In this document: one piece after another, positions 6,668-13,340 of the stretch
Layout of the letters: the number at the start of each line of letters is the position of its first letter
Numbering within the stretch: position 1 is the stretch's first letter
Assembly: GCA_910588745.1 (NCBI GenBank)
Contig: CAJURK010000055.1
Location: 1-18,070 of the forward strand
DNA: 18,070 nt
Origin: an uncultured Dorea sp.
GTDB lineage: Bacteria; Bacillota; Clostridia; Lachnospirales; Lachnospiraceae
Reading direction: 5' to 3'
Notes under the pieces: generated by a model
The model's database searches: none
The model's input: the letters and a program-made list of their open reading frames with translations, nothing else
Told to the model about the DNA's origin: nothing
Program-made: the position numbers and the translations under genes

Positions 6668-7486
6668 TCATCTTATATTTTCATCCATCCTTTTCATAGA
6701 CCCCCTCAAATGTTCCACGAAAATCCCGCGGATCCCTTCATATTCGCCCAGCCCTTTCTGAATATACGTTACCGCAAAGCCTGCCTCCTCAAGCCTGCTC
6801 TTCCAGGACGTTTTCTGCTCTCCGGCCATGGTTCTCACCGCATGGCTTCCCGCAGTAATCATAAAGGGCGTCAAGTATATCCGTCTTGGTTTTCGTTTTC
6901 TCACACACTCAAGCGCCTCTTCCAAACCCGGCCGGCCTTCCATGGTTCCCAGAAACACATTTTCATAACCCAGCCTCCCAAACATCTCATTCACTTCCCT
7001 ATAGACCGCATCCCGGCTGCTGATCGTCCCATGCCCCGTCAGCACCAGAGCCTCTTCTTTGGGAAGCCGGAATTCTTCTCCGATTACCCGGGCTGCTTTC
7101 TCTATATCCCTCCAGGAAGCCAACAGCGGCCCGCCGATCATAAGCTGTGAAAAATCCTGTGAAAATGCCTGAATATCTTCTATCATTCTTCTGTTTTCCA
7201 CCCCGTCCAGTACATGGGTGGGCTGAACCGCAACCTTCCGGATCCCTTTTGTAAGCAGTTCCTCCATAGCCTCTTTGACACCGGGAACCCGAATCCCTTC
7301 CCGCTCCCAAATCTTTTGGCAAAAAGTCTGACTGGTCCACGCATGGCAGACCGGATATGCCGGATATGCCGCCCGGATATCCGCTTCTATCCGATCCAGA
7401 GTCCTCTCTTTCATCTCCCCGGCTGCACATCCATAGCTTACCGTCAGAATGGCGGCCCTTTCCCTATTCATTCTTTCCATTCCCAT
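6668..7486 (-). CDS. cbiK: Sirohydrochlorin cobaltochelatase, CbiK type
   Basis: A 272-residue class II chelatase inserting Co2+ (possibly Fe2+ or Ni2+) into sirohydrochlorin, the entry to the anaerobic cobalamin route. Family motifs with likely metal ligands are LTGHGT (H152), GTMEGRPG (E183) and ITAGSHAVRTMAGE (H215). Also typical are the N-terminal ILTVSYGC strand and the AVQPTHVLDG segment. No signal peptide is seen, so it is cytoplasmic, unlike periplasmic CbiK forms. I chose the ATG at 7486 for its GGAG 7 bases upstream; ATGs at 7480 and 7471 are possible. It overlaps the end of cobA-hemD by 23 bases. Metal specificity cannot be read from sequence; cobalt is inferred from the family. 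Confidence 0.9.
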   Translation of the reverse strand: MGMERMNRERAAILTVSYGCAAGEMKERTLDRIEADIRAAYPAYPVCHAWTSQTFCQKIWEREGIRVPGVKEAMEELLTKGIRKVAVQPTHVLDGVENRRMIEDIQAFSQDFSQLMIGGPLLASWRDIEKAARVIGEEFRLPKEEALVLTGHGTISSRDAVYREVNEMFGRLGYENVFLGTMEGRPGLEEALECVRKRKPRRIYLTPFMITAGSHAVRTMAGEQKTSWKSRLEEAGFAVTYIQKGLGEYEGIRGIFVEHLRGSMKRMDENIR

Positions 7487-9002
7487 AGCAATTCTCCAGC
7501 AGTTCCACCATGCTGTCAATGGACGCCTGCTCTGCTATCCGAAGTTTCATGCCGTATTTCGCCGCCTCCTTTGCCGTCTGCCTGCCAATACAGACGGCCG
7601 AAACCCTCGCGTAGTCCAAATCCCCCATTGCTTCCACAAATCCGCGGACAGTAGATGCGCTGGTAAAGGTCACCGCGTCAATCTGCCCTTTTTCAAACCC
7701 CTCCCTGATTTTACTTTGTTCTTCACCGTAAATCCGGTTTTCTGTATCATAAAGCGGAATATCCTCCACCGATAACCCTCGTTCTAATAATGGTGGAAGC
7801 AATTCTTCCGACCCACTTCTTGCCCGGAATATCCGCACGCTGCTTCCTTCTTTCGCCTCTCCCGCAAGCGTCCTTCCTAAAGCCGCCGCGCAATAGTCTT
7901 CCGGAACTAAGTCTGTCTGCCAGCCGTATTCTAACAGTTTCTTCCTTGTCGCCTGGCCAATGGCCGCAATCTTTACCCGGCCCCGCAGAATATCCCGGAT
8001 ATCCAAACTGCTTTCCCCTAACATTTCAAAAAATACCCTTACTCCAATAGAGCTGGTAAATACCATCCACTTTTCCTGCTCATCCCGAATCTGTTCTCTT
8101 AACGCCCGTTCAAATTCCAAATGGTCTGTAACCGGACGAACCTGAATGGCCGGCATCTCTATCACTTGCGCTCCCATACTCCGCAGCCTTGCCGCAAGCT
8201 TTGGCTGATGCTCCGCCGGCCTGGTAACCAGAAACTGCCTGCCGGAAAGAATCCGTTTCTCCGCCCAGGAAAAAGGCTCGCTCAAAGCGCAGACCCATCC
8301 GATTACAATTACCGCAGGAGCCTGAATTCCTTCCGCCCTTGCCCGCTCTACAATGGTTTCCACAGACGCTGTCACCGTCCTCTGCCTGCTGGTAGTCCCC
8401 TGCTCAATCACCGCTGCCGGCGTCCGCCCGTCCATCCCTGCGCCGATCAAACCGCCGCAGATATCCTCAATCGCCGCAACGCCCATTAAAAACACCAGCG
8501 TTCCCCCCGCCTTTACAAGAGGTTCATACTGGATTCTGTTTTCCCCGCCCTTCCTTCCATGCCCGGTAATGACATGGAAAGACGACACATAATCTCTATG
8601 CGTTACCGGAATACCCGCATACGCCGCCGCTGCAGACGCGGAGGTAATCCCCGGCACGATTTCAAATGGAATACCCGCTCCCGCCAGCAGCTCCAGCTCT
8701 TCCCCGCCTCTTCCGAAAATAAAAGGATCGCCCCCTTTTAATCGGAGAACTTTCTTTCCCTCCTTCGCCTTCTTAAGAAGCGTCTCGTTAATCTCTCTTT
8801 GGGAATAGGTATGGCGTCCCGCACGTTTCCCTACATATATCAATTCTTTTCCCGGCGGAATCTGTCCAAATATCTCCAGGCCAATCAGAGCGTCGTATAC
8901 GATTACATCTGCTTTCTCTAATAATTCCTTCGTTTTCACCGTCAGAAGCCCTGCGTCCCCCGGACCTGCCCCTGCCAGCCAGACCTTCCCTGTCCGCCCC
9001 AT
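7464..9002 (-). CDS. cobA-hemD: Fused uroporphyrinogen-III C-methyltransferase / uroporphyrinogen-III synthase
   Basis: A 512-residue two-domain cytoplasmic enzyme. Residues about 1-250 are the SAM-dependent methyltransferase (CobA/SUMT), with GAGPGD at 11-16, GDPFIFGRGGEE at 91-102 and IPVTHR at 131-136; it makes precorrin-2. Residues about 260-512 are the HemD cyclase, starting ILSGRQFLVTRPAEHQ, with FTSSIGVRVFFE, FRARSG and VTFTSASTVRGF; it closes hydroxymethylbilane to uroporphyrinogen III. This fusion is common in Clostridia. The order of domains channels the HemD product to CobA, away from heme. I chose the ATG at 9002 because GGAGG lies 8 bases upstream; a GTG at 9011 falls in that site. 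One base separates it from hemC. Confidence 0.95.
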   Translation of the reverse strand: MGRTGKVWLAGAGPGDAGLLTVKTKELLEKADVIVYDALIGLEIFGQIPPGKELIYVGKRAGRHTYSQREINETLLKKAKEGKKVLRLKGGDPFIFGRGGEELELLAGAGIPFEIVPGITSASAAAAYAGIPVTHRDYVSSFHVITGHGRKGGENRIQYEPLVKAGGTLVFLMGVAAIEDICGGLIGAGMDGRTPAAVIEQGTTSRQRTVTASVETIVERARAEGIQAPAVIVIGWVCALSEPFSWAEKRILSGRQFLVTRPAEHQPKLAARLRSMGAQVIEMPAIQVRPVTDHLEFERALREQIRDEQEKWMVFTSSIGVRVFFEMLGESSLDIRDILRGRVKIAAIGQATRKKLLEYGWQTDLVPEDYCAAALGRTLAGEAKEGSSVRIFRARSGSEELLPPLLERGLSVEDIPLYDTENRIYGEEQSKIREGFEKGQIDAVTFTSASTVRGFVEAMGDLDYARVSAVCIGRQTAKEAAKYGMKLRIAEQASIDSMVELLENCYGNGKNE

Positions 9003-9003
9003 T

Positions 9004-9894
9004 TTAGGCACCTCCCCGCTCTCTCATACGGCAGGCAAGCCTTTTTCCTAACTCCCCCGCCTCCCAGACTGCGCCTGCGATCCGATCCTTGAACCAGCTT
9101 TCGTCCTCTTCCCGGTAATACAATCCCAAAAGAATCAGACTGCCGCCCTTTCTTACCGCATGGGCTGCTGCAGGCAATGTACATCCGCCATTCAGCTCCC
9201 TGACAAATCCCCGCTCCGCTAAAGCGCATGCTTTTGAGTCCGCATCGTCTATCTCCTTAAGCAGCGAGCGGTTCATATCCTTTCTGCCCTGCACCGCAAG
9301 AATCCCCTGTCCCGCTGCCGGAAGCATTTCTTCCACGGAAAAATATCTTGCCGCCAGATTCTGCATCCCCAGTCTGTCTAGTCCTGCCGCCGCCAGAATC
9401 GTAGCGTCCATTCCCTCCTCCGTAAGCTTCTTAAGCCTTGTTTGGACATTCCCGCGTATTCCCTGAAACCGGACGTCTTTATACAAAGCCTTCATCTGCA
9501 GCATCCGCCTCCTGCTGGATGACCCTACCAGAGGAGACTCCGGCAAAACCGTAAGACCCGGCCGATACACCAGCACGTCTCTGGGATCCTCCCGCTTTCC
9601 GCAGGCAAGGATTGGCAGATCTTCCGGCACCTCCATAGGCACGTCCTTCAAGCTGTGTACAGCAAGGTCGATTCTCCCATCCCGAAGCGCCATATCCAAT
9701 TCTTTCACAAATAGGCCCTTCCCCCCGATCGCCTCCAGGCTTTTCCCAAGAATCCTGTCCCCGGTCGTCTTCATTGTTACAATCTCAATTTGAAGCTCTG
9801 GATGGTTCCTTTGTATCCCATTTCGGATAATTTCCGCCTGCGCTATCGCCAACCGGCTGTCTCTGCTGCCAATACGTATTTTTGATTTCATCAT
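9004..9894 (-). CDS. hemC: Hydroxymethylbilane synthase (porphobilinogen deaminase)
   Basis: A 296-residue enzyme polymerising four porphobilinogens to hydroxymethylbilane. It starts with KIRIGSRDSRLAIAQA. It keeps the catalytic DLAVHSLKDVP segment (residues about 76-86), SSSRRRMLQ, GIRGNVQTRL and GLDRLG. C238 in ELNGGCTLPAA is the attachment site of the dipyrromethane cofactor. Length is normal (about 300). AGGTGG lies a few bases before the tandem ATGs at 9894 and 9891; upstream GTG codons at 9903 and 9900 overlap that site. It is the first gene of the operon; glutamyl-tRNA reductase (hemA), which often precedes it in Clostridia, is absent here. Confidence 0.95.
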   Translation of the reverse strand: MMKSKIRIGSRDSRLAIAQAEIIRNGIQRNHPELQIEIVTMKTTGDRILGKSLEAIGGKGLFVKELDMALRDGRIDLAVHSLKDVPMEVPEDLPILACGKREDPRDVLVYRPGLTVLPESPLVGSSSRRRMLQMKALYKDVRFQGIRGNVQTRLKKLTEEGMDATILAAAGLDRLGMQNLAARYFSVEEMLPAAGQGILAVQGRKDMNRSLLKEIDDADSKACALAERGFVRELNGGCTLPAAAHAVRKGGSLILLGLYYREEDESWFKDRIAGAVWEAGELGKRLACRMRERGGA

Positions 9895-9912
9895 AAACAC
9901 CACCTGTTCCCC

Positions 9913-9941
9913 AGTATAATATAATCCCCGCCCTATAGCAA
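9913..9941 (-). promoter_or_regulatory. Candidate promoter of the hemC operon
   Basis: On the minus strand TTGCTA (9941-9936) and TATACT (9918-9913) are 17 bp apart. Transcription would begin near 9906, leaving a very short leader that starts just before the AGGTGG ribosome site. This leaves no room for a riboswitch downstream of this start. Confidence 0.5.
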
Positions 9942-9956
9942 GGCGGCGTTTTTATT
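9928..9956. repeat. Inverted repeat around the hemC -35 box (operator or terminator-like)
   Basis: CCGCC (9928-9932) and GGCGG (9942-9946) flank a 9-base spacer that holds most of the putative -35 hexamer of hemC. Read on the plus strand, the stem is followed by CGTTTTTATT, which has the form of an intrinsic terminator, but no plus-strand gene precedes it. It may be an operator for the tetrapyrrole operon or a stop for antisense transcription. Both readings are inference. Confidence 0.4.
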
Positions 9957-10044
9957 CGCAGTCCGCAGGGTTTGGACAGGAAAAAGGCGGAACAACTCCG
10001 TATGCAAAACGCTAATTTAAAAAACGGAATAACCAACGCATAAA

Positions 10045-10080
10045 GCCGCCCTGTCCGGCAGTCAACCGGATAGGAACGGC
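10045..10080 (-). terminator. Strong stem-loop after the CAT-like gene, possible terminator
   Basis: On the minus strand GCCG, TT, CCT, A, TCCGG, a 7-base loop, CCGGA, C, AGG, G, CGGC makes a stem of about 12 pairs with small internal loops, about 40 bases after the CAT-like stop codon. The tail is only TTTATG, so as an intrinsic terminator it is weak. It lies between two minus-strand operons, where a terminator would be expected. Confidence 0.4.
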
Positions 10081-10120
10081 AATATTTTGACGCTTCTTTG
10101 ATTTCTTTCTCCCGCATGAA

Positions 10121-10768
10121 TTAATCCGCACAGGTTATATTAAGGCGTTCTATCTTCTCTCGCAGCGCCTCATAGAATTTCCCCACATGTACTCCGTCCG
10201 TAAAACGGTGATTCAACTCCATCGACATCTGCAGTTTTTTGCTTCCGTTTTCCTCCCGGTATTTTCCCCATGCAATACGCGGAACGGAATCATCCGCGCA
10301 AAACTCTCTCTCGTTGGTGAGCGCAGTCAGTTCAATCCAGGGAAGGCAGGTAAAATAAATCAATTCGTCCGTTTCCTGGCTCCCGTCGATAAAATCTGTC
10401 TGAGCCCCGCTCTTCTTTCTGGCCGCAAAACAGAACTCCTCCATATGTTCTCCCGCCGGCATCGTCACGATATAGAACTTTTCCGAACCAGGTTTCAGAT
10501 CCGTAAAGCTTGGCTCCCTGCGGTCAATTTTGTAAAGTTCTCCCTCCCGCAGCACATACAAAAACGCTTCCGTATCGTTCACCGCCTCTGTGCAAAGATA
10601 TACCAGCGCATAATAAAAAGACAGTCCCTTATACTTTACGTAGTTATAAAGCTTCGTAACATCAACCGTAAACGTAACGCTATAAAACGGCTGGGACATC
10701 TTAGAAAAGAACTCGAACAACTCTTTTCTGTCCCATAAATCCGGGTCAATTTTTTTATACTTCCTCAT
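10121..10768 (-). CDS. Chloramphenicol acetyltransferase-like protein
   Basis: A 215-residue protein with the length and pattern of trimeric chloramphenicol acetyltransferases (about 213-220). The N-terminal WDRKELFEFFSKM and PFYSVTFTVDVT segments match the CAT consensus. The catalytic motif is N-H187-R-F-T-D191-G-V-H-V, so the general-base His and structural Asp of HxxxDG are kept. In the region PWIELTAL, where classical CATs have PW(V/I)SFTSF, both serines are replaced (E146, A149). Resistance function is therefore doubtful, and it may acetylate another acceptor (inference). I chose the ATG at 10768, overlapping the PilZ gene by 14 bases, over an in-frame ATG at 10792. Confidence 0.85.
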   Translation of the reverse strand: MRKYKKIDPDLWDRKELFEFFSKMSQPFYSVTFTVDVTKLYNYVKYKGLSFYYALVYLCTEAVNDTEAFLYVLREGELYKIDRREPSFTDLKPGSEKFYIVTMPAGEHMEEFCFAARKKSGAQTDFIDGSQETDELIYFTCLPWIELTALTNEREFCADDSVPRIAWGKYREENGSKKLQMSMELNHRFTDGVHVGKFYEALREKIERLNITCAD

Positions 10769-11108
10769 TGTTAATCCGACCCAGCATTTCATATACTTCT
10801 ATACGCTTCGCATTCATCTCCGGCAGACCGATAAATATCGTTCCGCATATATACCGCTCGTCCTTCGTCTGTTCAATTCGGACTACCTTTAGAAATGCAT
10901 GGATAATCTCATCCGTCCAAATCTTTAACTGGGTCTCGTACACGGCCCCGATCTCCAGCGGCGTATCGCAGATAAAGCCGACCCCTGATTTTGATACGTC
11001 CAACACGTCAATCGTTACCTCTTCTGCCTGGGTTTCCCCATCGTTCATATTCTTAATCAACAGCTTGGCCGACAGACCCATGCGTCGATCGTTTCTTTTC
11101 TCTTCCAT
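10755..11108 (-). CDS. PilZ-domain c-di-GMP-binding protein
   Basis: A 117-residue single-domain PilZ protein. Both c-di-GMP motifs are present: R5-N-D-R-R9 (RxxxR) and D37-V-S39-K-S-G42 ((D/N)xSxxG), followed by the beta-barrel strands (VGFICDTPLEIGAVY, CGTIFIGL). It should bind c-di-GMP and act through a partner protein. AAGGGG lies 8 bases before the ATG at 11108, and a near-consensus promoter lies upstream. The downstream CAT-like gene overlaps its end by 14 bases, so the two are translated from one message. Confidence 0.92.
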   Translation of the reverse strand: MEEKRNDRRMGLSAKLLIKNMNDGETQAEEVTIDVLDVSKSGVGFICDTPLEIGAVYETQLKIWTDEIIHAFLKVVRIEQTKDERYICGTIFIGLPEMNAKRIEVYEMLGRINNEEV

Positions 11109-11141
11109 CGTTTAACCCCTTTCGCAGTAATTCTTTTTTTA

Positions 11142-11170
11142 ATTTTACCGTATTTACGTATGTTTGTAAA
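11142..11170 (-). promoter_or_regulatory. Promoter of pilZ and the CAT-like gene
   Basis: On the minus strand TTTACA (11170-11165) and TAAAAT (11147-11142) are separated by exactly 17 bp, each matching 5 of 6 consensus bases. The start would fall near 11135, about 27 bases before the ATG at 11108. It is the strongest-looking promoter in the window. Confidence 0.7.
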
Positions 11171-11258
11171 GTAAGTTATTGCCGTTCGCTCCGCTCTCAG
11201 CAACCCTATCAAAACCATCTAAAATTTGCTTCGCGAATGGAATTTGCTCACGCCTCAA

Positions 11259-11287
11259 TTGCAGCCGCCTTGGATGCCTGCTATAAT
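11259..11287 (+). promoter_or_regulatory. Candidate promoter of the NTF2-like gene
   Basis: A perfect TATAAT lies at 11282-11287. The hexamer 17 bp upstream, TTGCAG (11259-11264), matches only the TTG of the consensus. Transcription would start near 11294, giving a leader of about 107 bases. Confidence 0.45.
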
Positions 11288-11312
11288 AACGGTAGTTAAA
11301 ACCTTTTGTAAA

Positions 11313-11365
11313 CCGGCGTCCAGTTTGCACCGCCGCAAAACAACGAGGTATTACGACCTTTGCGG
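11313..11365 (+). promoter_or_regulatory. Structured 5' leader with two exclusive stems
   Basis: CGGCG (11313-11317) can pair with CGCCG (11331-11335). Alternatively CCGCAAA (11333-11339) can pair with TTTGCGG (11359-11365), with GGT (11347-11349) and ACC (11356-11358) extending the second stem inside. The two share bases 11333-11335 and so exclude each other. The fold would lie about 35 bases before the ATG of the NTF2-like gene. It matches no riboswitch class I know, and chance pairing is possible. Confidence 0.3.
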
Positions 11366-11400
11366 GAAGAAATAATCGGCATTAGGAATGGTGAGAACAG

Positions 11401-11775
11401 ATGAATATATACAAATTTTGGAACGATATTTTAGAACAAAACGCAGATGCTATCCGAGGTTATTTTGACAAGAACGCTTATATAAATTGGCATTGTACCA
11501 ACGAACAGTTTAACGTAGATGAATTTATTATTGCAAATTGCGAATATCCGGGCAGTTGGAATGGTAACGTAGAGCGGGTTGAAAAAATAAACGATATATT
11601 CGTGACAGCAACCCATGTATATTCTCAAAATCAAGAACTCTCATTTCACGTAACGTCTTTCATTAAGGTTGTTGACGATAAAATTACAGCAATGGACGAA
11701 TATTGGGCTGACGATGGTATTCCGCCTAAATGGAGGCTGGACAAACAGATTGGAAAAGCGATTTGTAGTCAATGA
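11401..11775 (+). CDS. NTF2-like (SnoaL-type) family protein
   Basis: A 124-residue soluble protein of the NTF2-like superfamily, a single cone-shaped alpha+beta domain. Typical features are the opening helix, INWHCTNEQFNVDEFI, the ELSFHVTSFIKVVDDKI strand pair, and the closing DEYWADDGIPPKWR. Members can be small ligand-binding proteins or enzymes; no specific reaction can be assigned. It starts at an ATG at 11401 after a modest GGTGAG site. Its codons are visibly richer in A and T than those of neighbouring genes. It is the only intact member of a small plus-strand group whose next two genes are broken. Confidence 0.85.
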   Translation: MNIYKFWNDILEQNADAIRGYFDKNAYINWHCTNEQFNVDEFIIANCEYPGSWNGNVERVEKINDIFVTATHVYSQNQELSFHVTSFIKVVDDKITAMDEYWADDGIPPKWRLDKQIGKAICSQ

Positions 11776-11831
11776 CAAATATAACGGCTTAGATATGGCC
11801 TAGCAGTCCATACAAGCAAAAGGTATGCATA

Positions 11832-12028
11832 ATGAGTAATATACTGGTCTTTGCAAATAGAAAAGAATTTCGGAAATGGCTGCATGAACACTGTCTGCCA
11901 AACGACGGCGTTTGGCTTTTGTTTGGCAAGGCAGGCGGGCTTATTTTGACGCGAAGACCGATGCGGGACGTAAAAAGCGTATCGCCTGGATGGTGGACAG
12001 ACTCGATAAAAACCTAAAACCCATGTAA
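11832..12028 (+). pseudogene. YdeI/OmpD-associated-like gene with its middle deleted
   Basis: The first 36 codons (11832 to about 11939; LVFANRKEFRKWLHEH, GVWLLFGKAGG) match the N-terminus of YdeI-type proteins. From about 11942 a different frame gives the C-terminal end of the same type of protein (YFDAKTDAGRKKR, then IAWMVDRLDKNLKPM), stopping at TAA 12026-12028. An intact family member is about 190 residues, so roughly 120 codons are missing and the two ends are out of frame, with a junction around 11936-11945. Read straight through, the first frame makes only a 61-residue product. An AAGGT site before the ATG shows it was once a normal gene. The family assignment is from memory of these terminal motifs. 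Confidence 0.65.
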
Positions 12029-12067
12029 CTGTTCCATACAGCTTCACAAAATTAAGAAGATAATCAC

Positions 12068-12118
12068 ATGGAATTCAGGTTAGCGGTCATGAACGATTTG
12101 AAACAACTGAAAGATACA
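12068..12118 (+). pseudogene. 5' remnant of a GNAT acetyltransferase gene
   Basis: An ATG at 12068, with AAGAAG about 7 bases upstream, opens a frame reading MEFRLAVMNDLKQLKD. This resembles the first 16 residues of a common Firmicute GNAT N-acetyltransferase type. After about 12116 the similarity stops and the sequence runs into the 3' end of the convergent MFS gene. The remainder of the gene is gone, pointing to a deletion that joined the two. The assignment rests on a short match. Confidence 0.45.
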
Positions 12119-13335
12119 GATTTCGATACGCTTTCCTGTCTATTGCTGCCAGCCAGACGGCCGCCAGTACAAAGAAACCTCCGATGGCAAGAACCGCTGT
12201 CCAAGCCGCCGCAGAGGCTCCCGCCTCGTAAATAAAACCAATCAGAAGCTGGTAAACACTGGTGAATCCTGTCCGGACTACCGCCACCAATCCGTTTATC
12301 CTTCCTCTGTGGCTGGCCGGCATCCGCCTGGTCAAGTAGGGACTCTCAGCCAGCATACCAAATATCTCACCCCAGGTCAGAATAACCATCGCAATATAAT
12401 AAACCGGAATATGCCCTGCAAATACCACAAATAGCACAAATCCTGCCATCAAAAGCCCCTGCCCAAGCACTGTTTTTACCGGTTCGGAAAGCCTGGAACA
12501 CAGCCTGGTAATCAACGGCGTAAATATTACCACCACCGCGCAGTTCACGCTGGTGACCGAGCCATATATCACGGCGCCGCTCTCCCCATGAAGCCTGGCA
12601 AGATCTAGCGGCATCAGATAATTATACATCTGATAAGTCGCATAGTAACCGCTGATAACCAGAATATAAAGTAATACCGTCTTGTTCCCTTTCAGTACTC
12701 CCCACAGGCTCTCGCCTTCTCTTGATACCTGATAGACCGCCCGTTCTCCCTCTTCCTGAACTGGAGCAATGTCTTTCACAAAGATATAAATCAAGATTGT
12801 AGAACATCCGATTGCAATCCCGCTGATTAAAAATGCCAGCCACAGATAATCCTGAAACAAAAACCCCGCTATTGTCGGCGACATCACAAAGCCAAGATTA
12901 CCGCCAAGATATTGCAGAGAATATGCCCGCTCTCTGTCTTCTGTGGCAGTAAATATCCGCAGTAAGGGCATTATAGGAAGGTTCTTCCATACTCTGGCAC
13001 GTAGCTGCAACGGCCATCAGCGCCATTGTCACTGCCGAAAGCGGAATCGCTGCGCAGATAAAATAGCAGGCTACCGAAACCATATCCAGATAAACAATAT
13101 TCATTTTTTTATTATAATTGTCGGCTGTTTTGCCCCCCGCCAGGTTCGCCGGCAGCGACAGGATTCCCACCGCTGCAATCACCCATGCGATATGCTTTCC
13201 GCCCATCCCCATCTTTTGATTTAAGATCATCGTCAGCATCGGCCATATCATAGAACCCATACCGGTAACCAGGCGTCCGAAGCAAAGTACGTAATTCTCT
13301 CTCCGCAGCCCCTTATATTGTGATACTATATTCAT
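12087..13335 (-). pseudogene. MFS transporter gene with a +1 frameshift
   Basis: Two reading frames together encode one MFS permease of about 415 residues. From 13335 the N-terminal half runs MNIVSQYKGLRRENYV through the early membrane helices to SMEEPSYNALTADI. The continuation, TATEDRERAYSLQYLGGNLG and the rest, is in another frame to 12087. Removing one T from the TTT at 12953-12951 (minus strand) restores ADITATEDRERAYS. Both halves are otherwise well kept, so the mutation is recent or a sequencing error. The last ~10 residues (YLSVVSNRS) are read from GNAT-gene sequence, so the native C-terminus is lost too. The gene starts 5 bases after the second permease of the ABC importer. Substrate unknown. 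Confidence 0.85.
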
Positions 13336-13340
13336 CGCTT

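Larger units (their letters stand above)
11109..11400. other. Divergent intergenic region between pilZ and the NTF2-like gene
   Basis: This 292-bp spacer holds a good leftward promoter for pilZ, a rightward promoter with a perfect TATAAT for the NTF2-like gene, a direct repeat AATTTGCT (11223-11230 and 11241-11248) and the palindrome TTCGCGAA (11230-11237). It ends in a leader of about 100 bases that can fold. I see no gene in it. Confidence 0.5.

Noticed and set aside
9785..10117. Minus-strand open frame of 110 codons running into hemC
   Set aside because: It is read in the wrong frame through the first ~100 bases of hemC, spans the hemC promoter and the stem-loops, has no ribosome site and resembles no protein I know.
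9904..10120. Cobalamin riboswitch upstream of the tetrapyrrole operon
   Set aside because: I looked for the B12-box (AGCCAGGAGACC-like) and neighbouring conserved blocks and found none; the likely start leaves almost no leader.
12943..12960. Programmed ribosomal frameshift in the MFS gene
   Set aside because: There is no slippery heptamer, internal ribosome-like stimulator or obvious downstream structure, and MFS transporters are not known to use frameshifting. A mutation or sequencing error is simpler.
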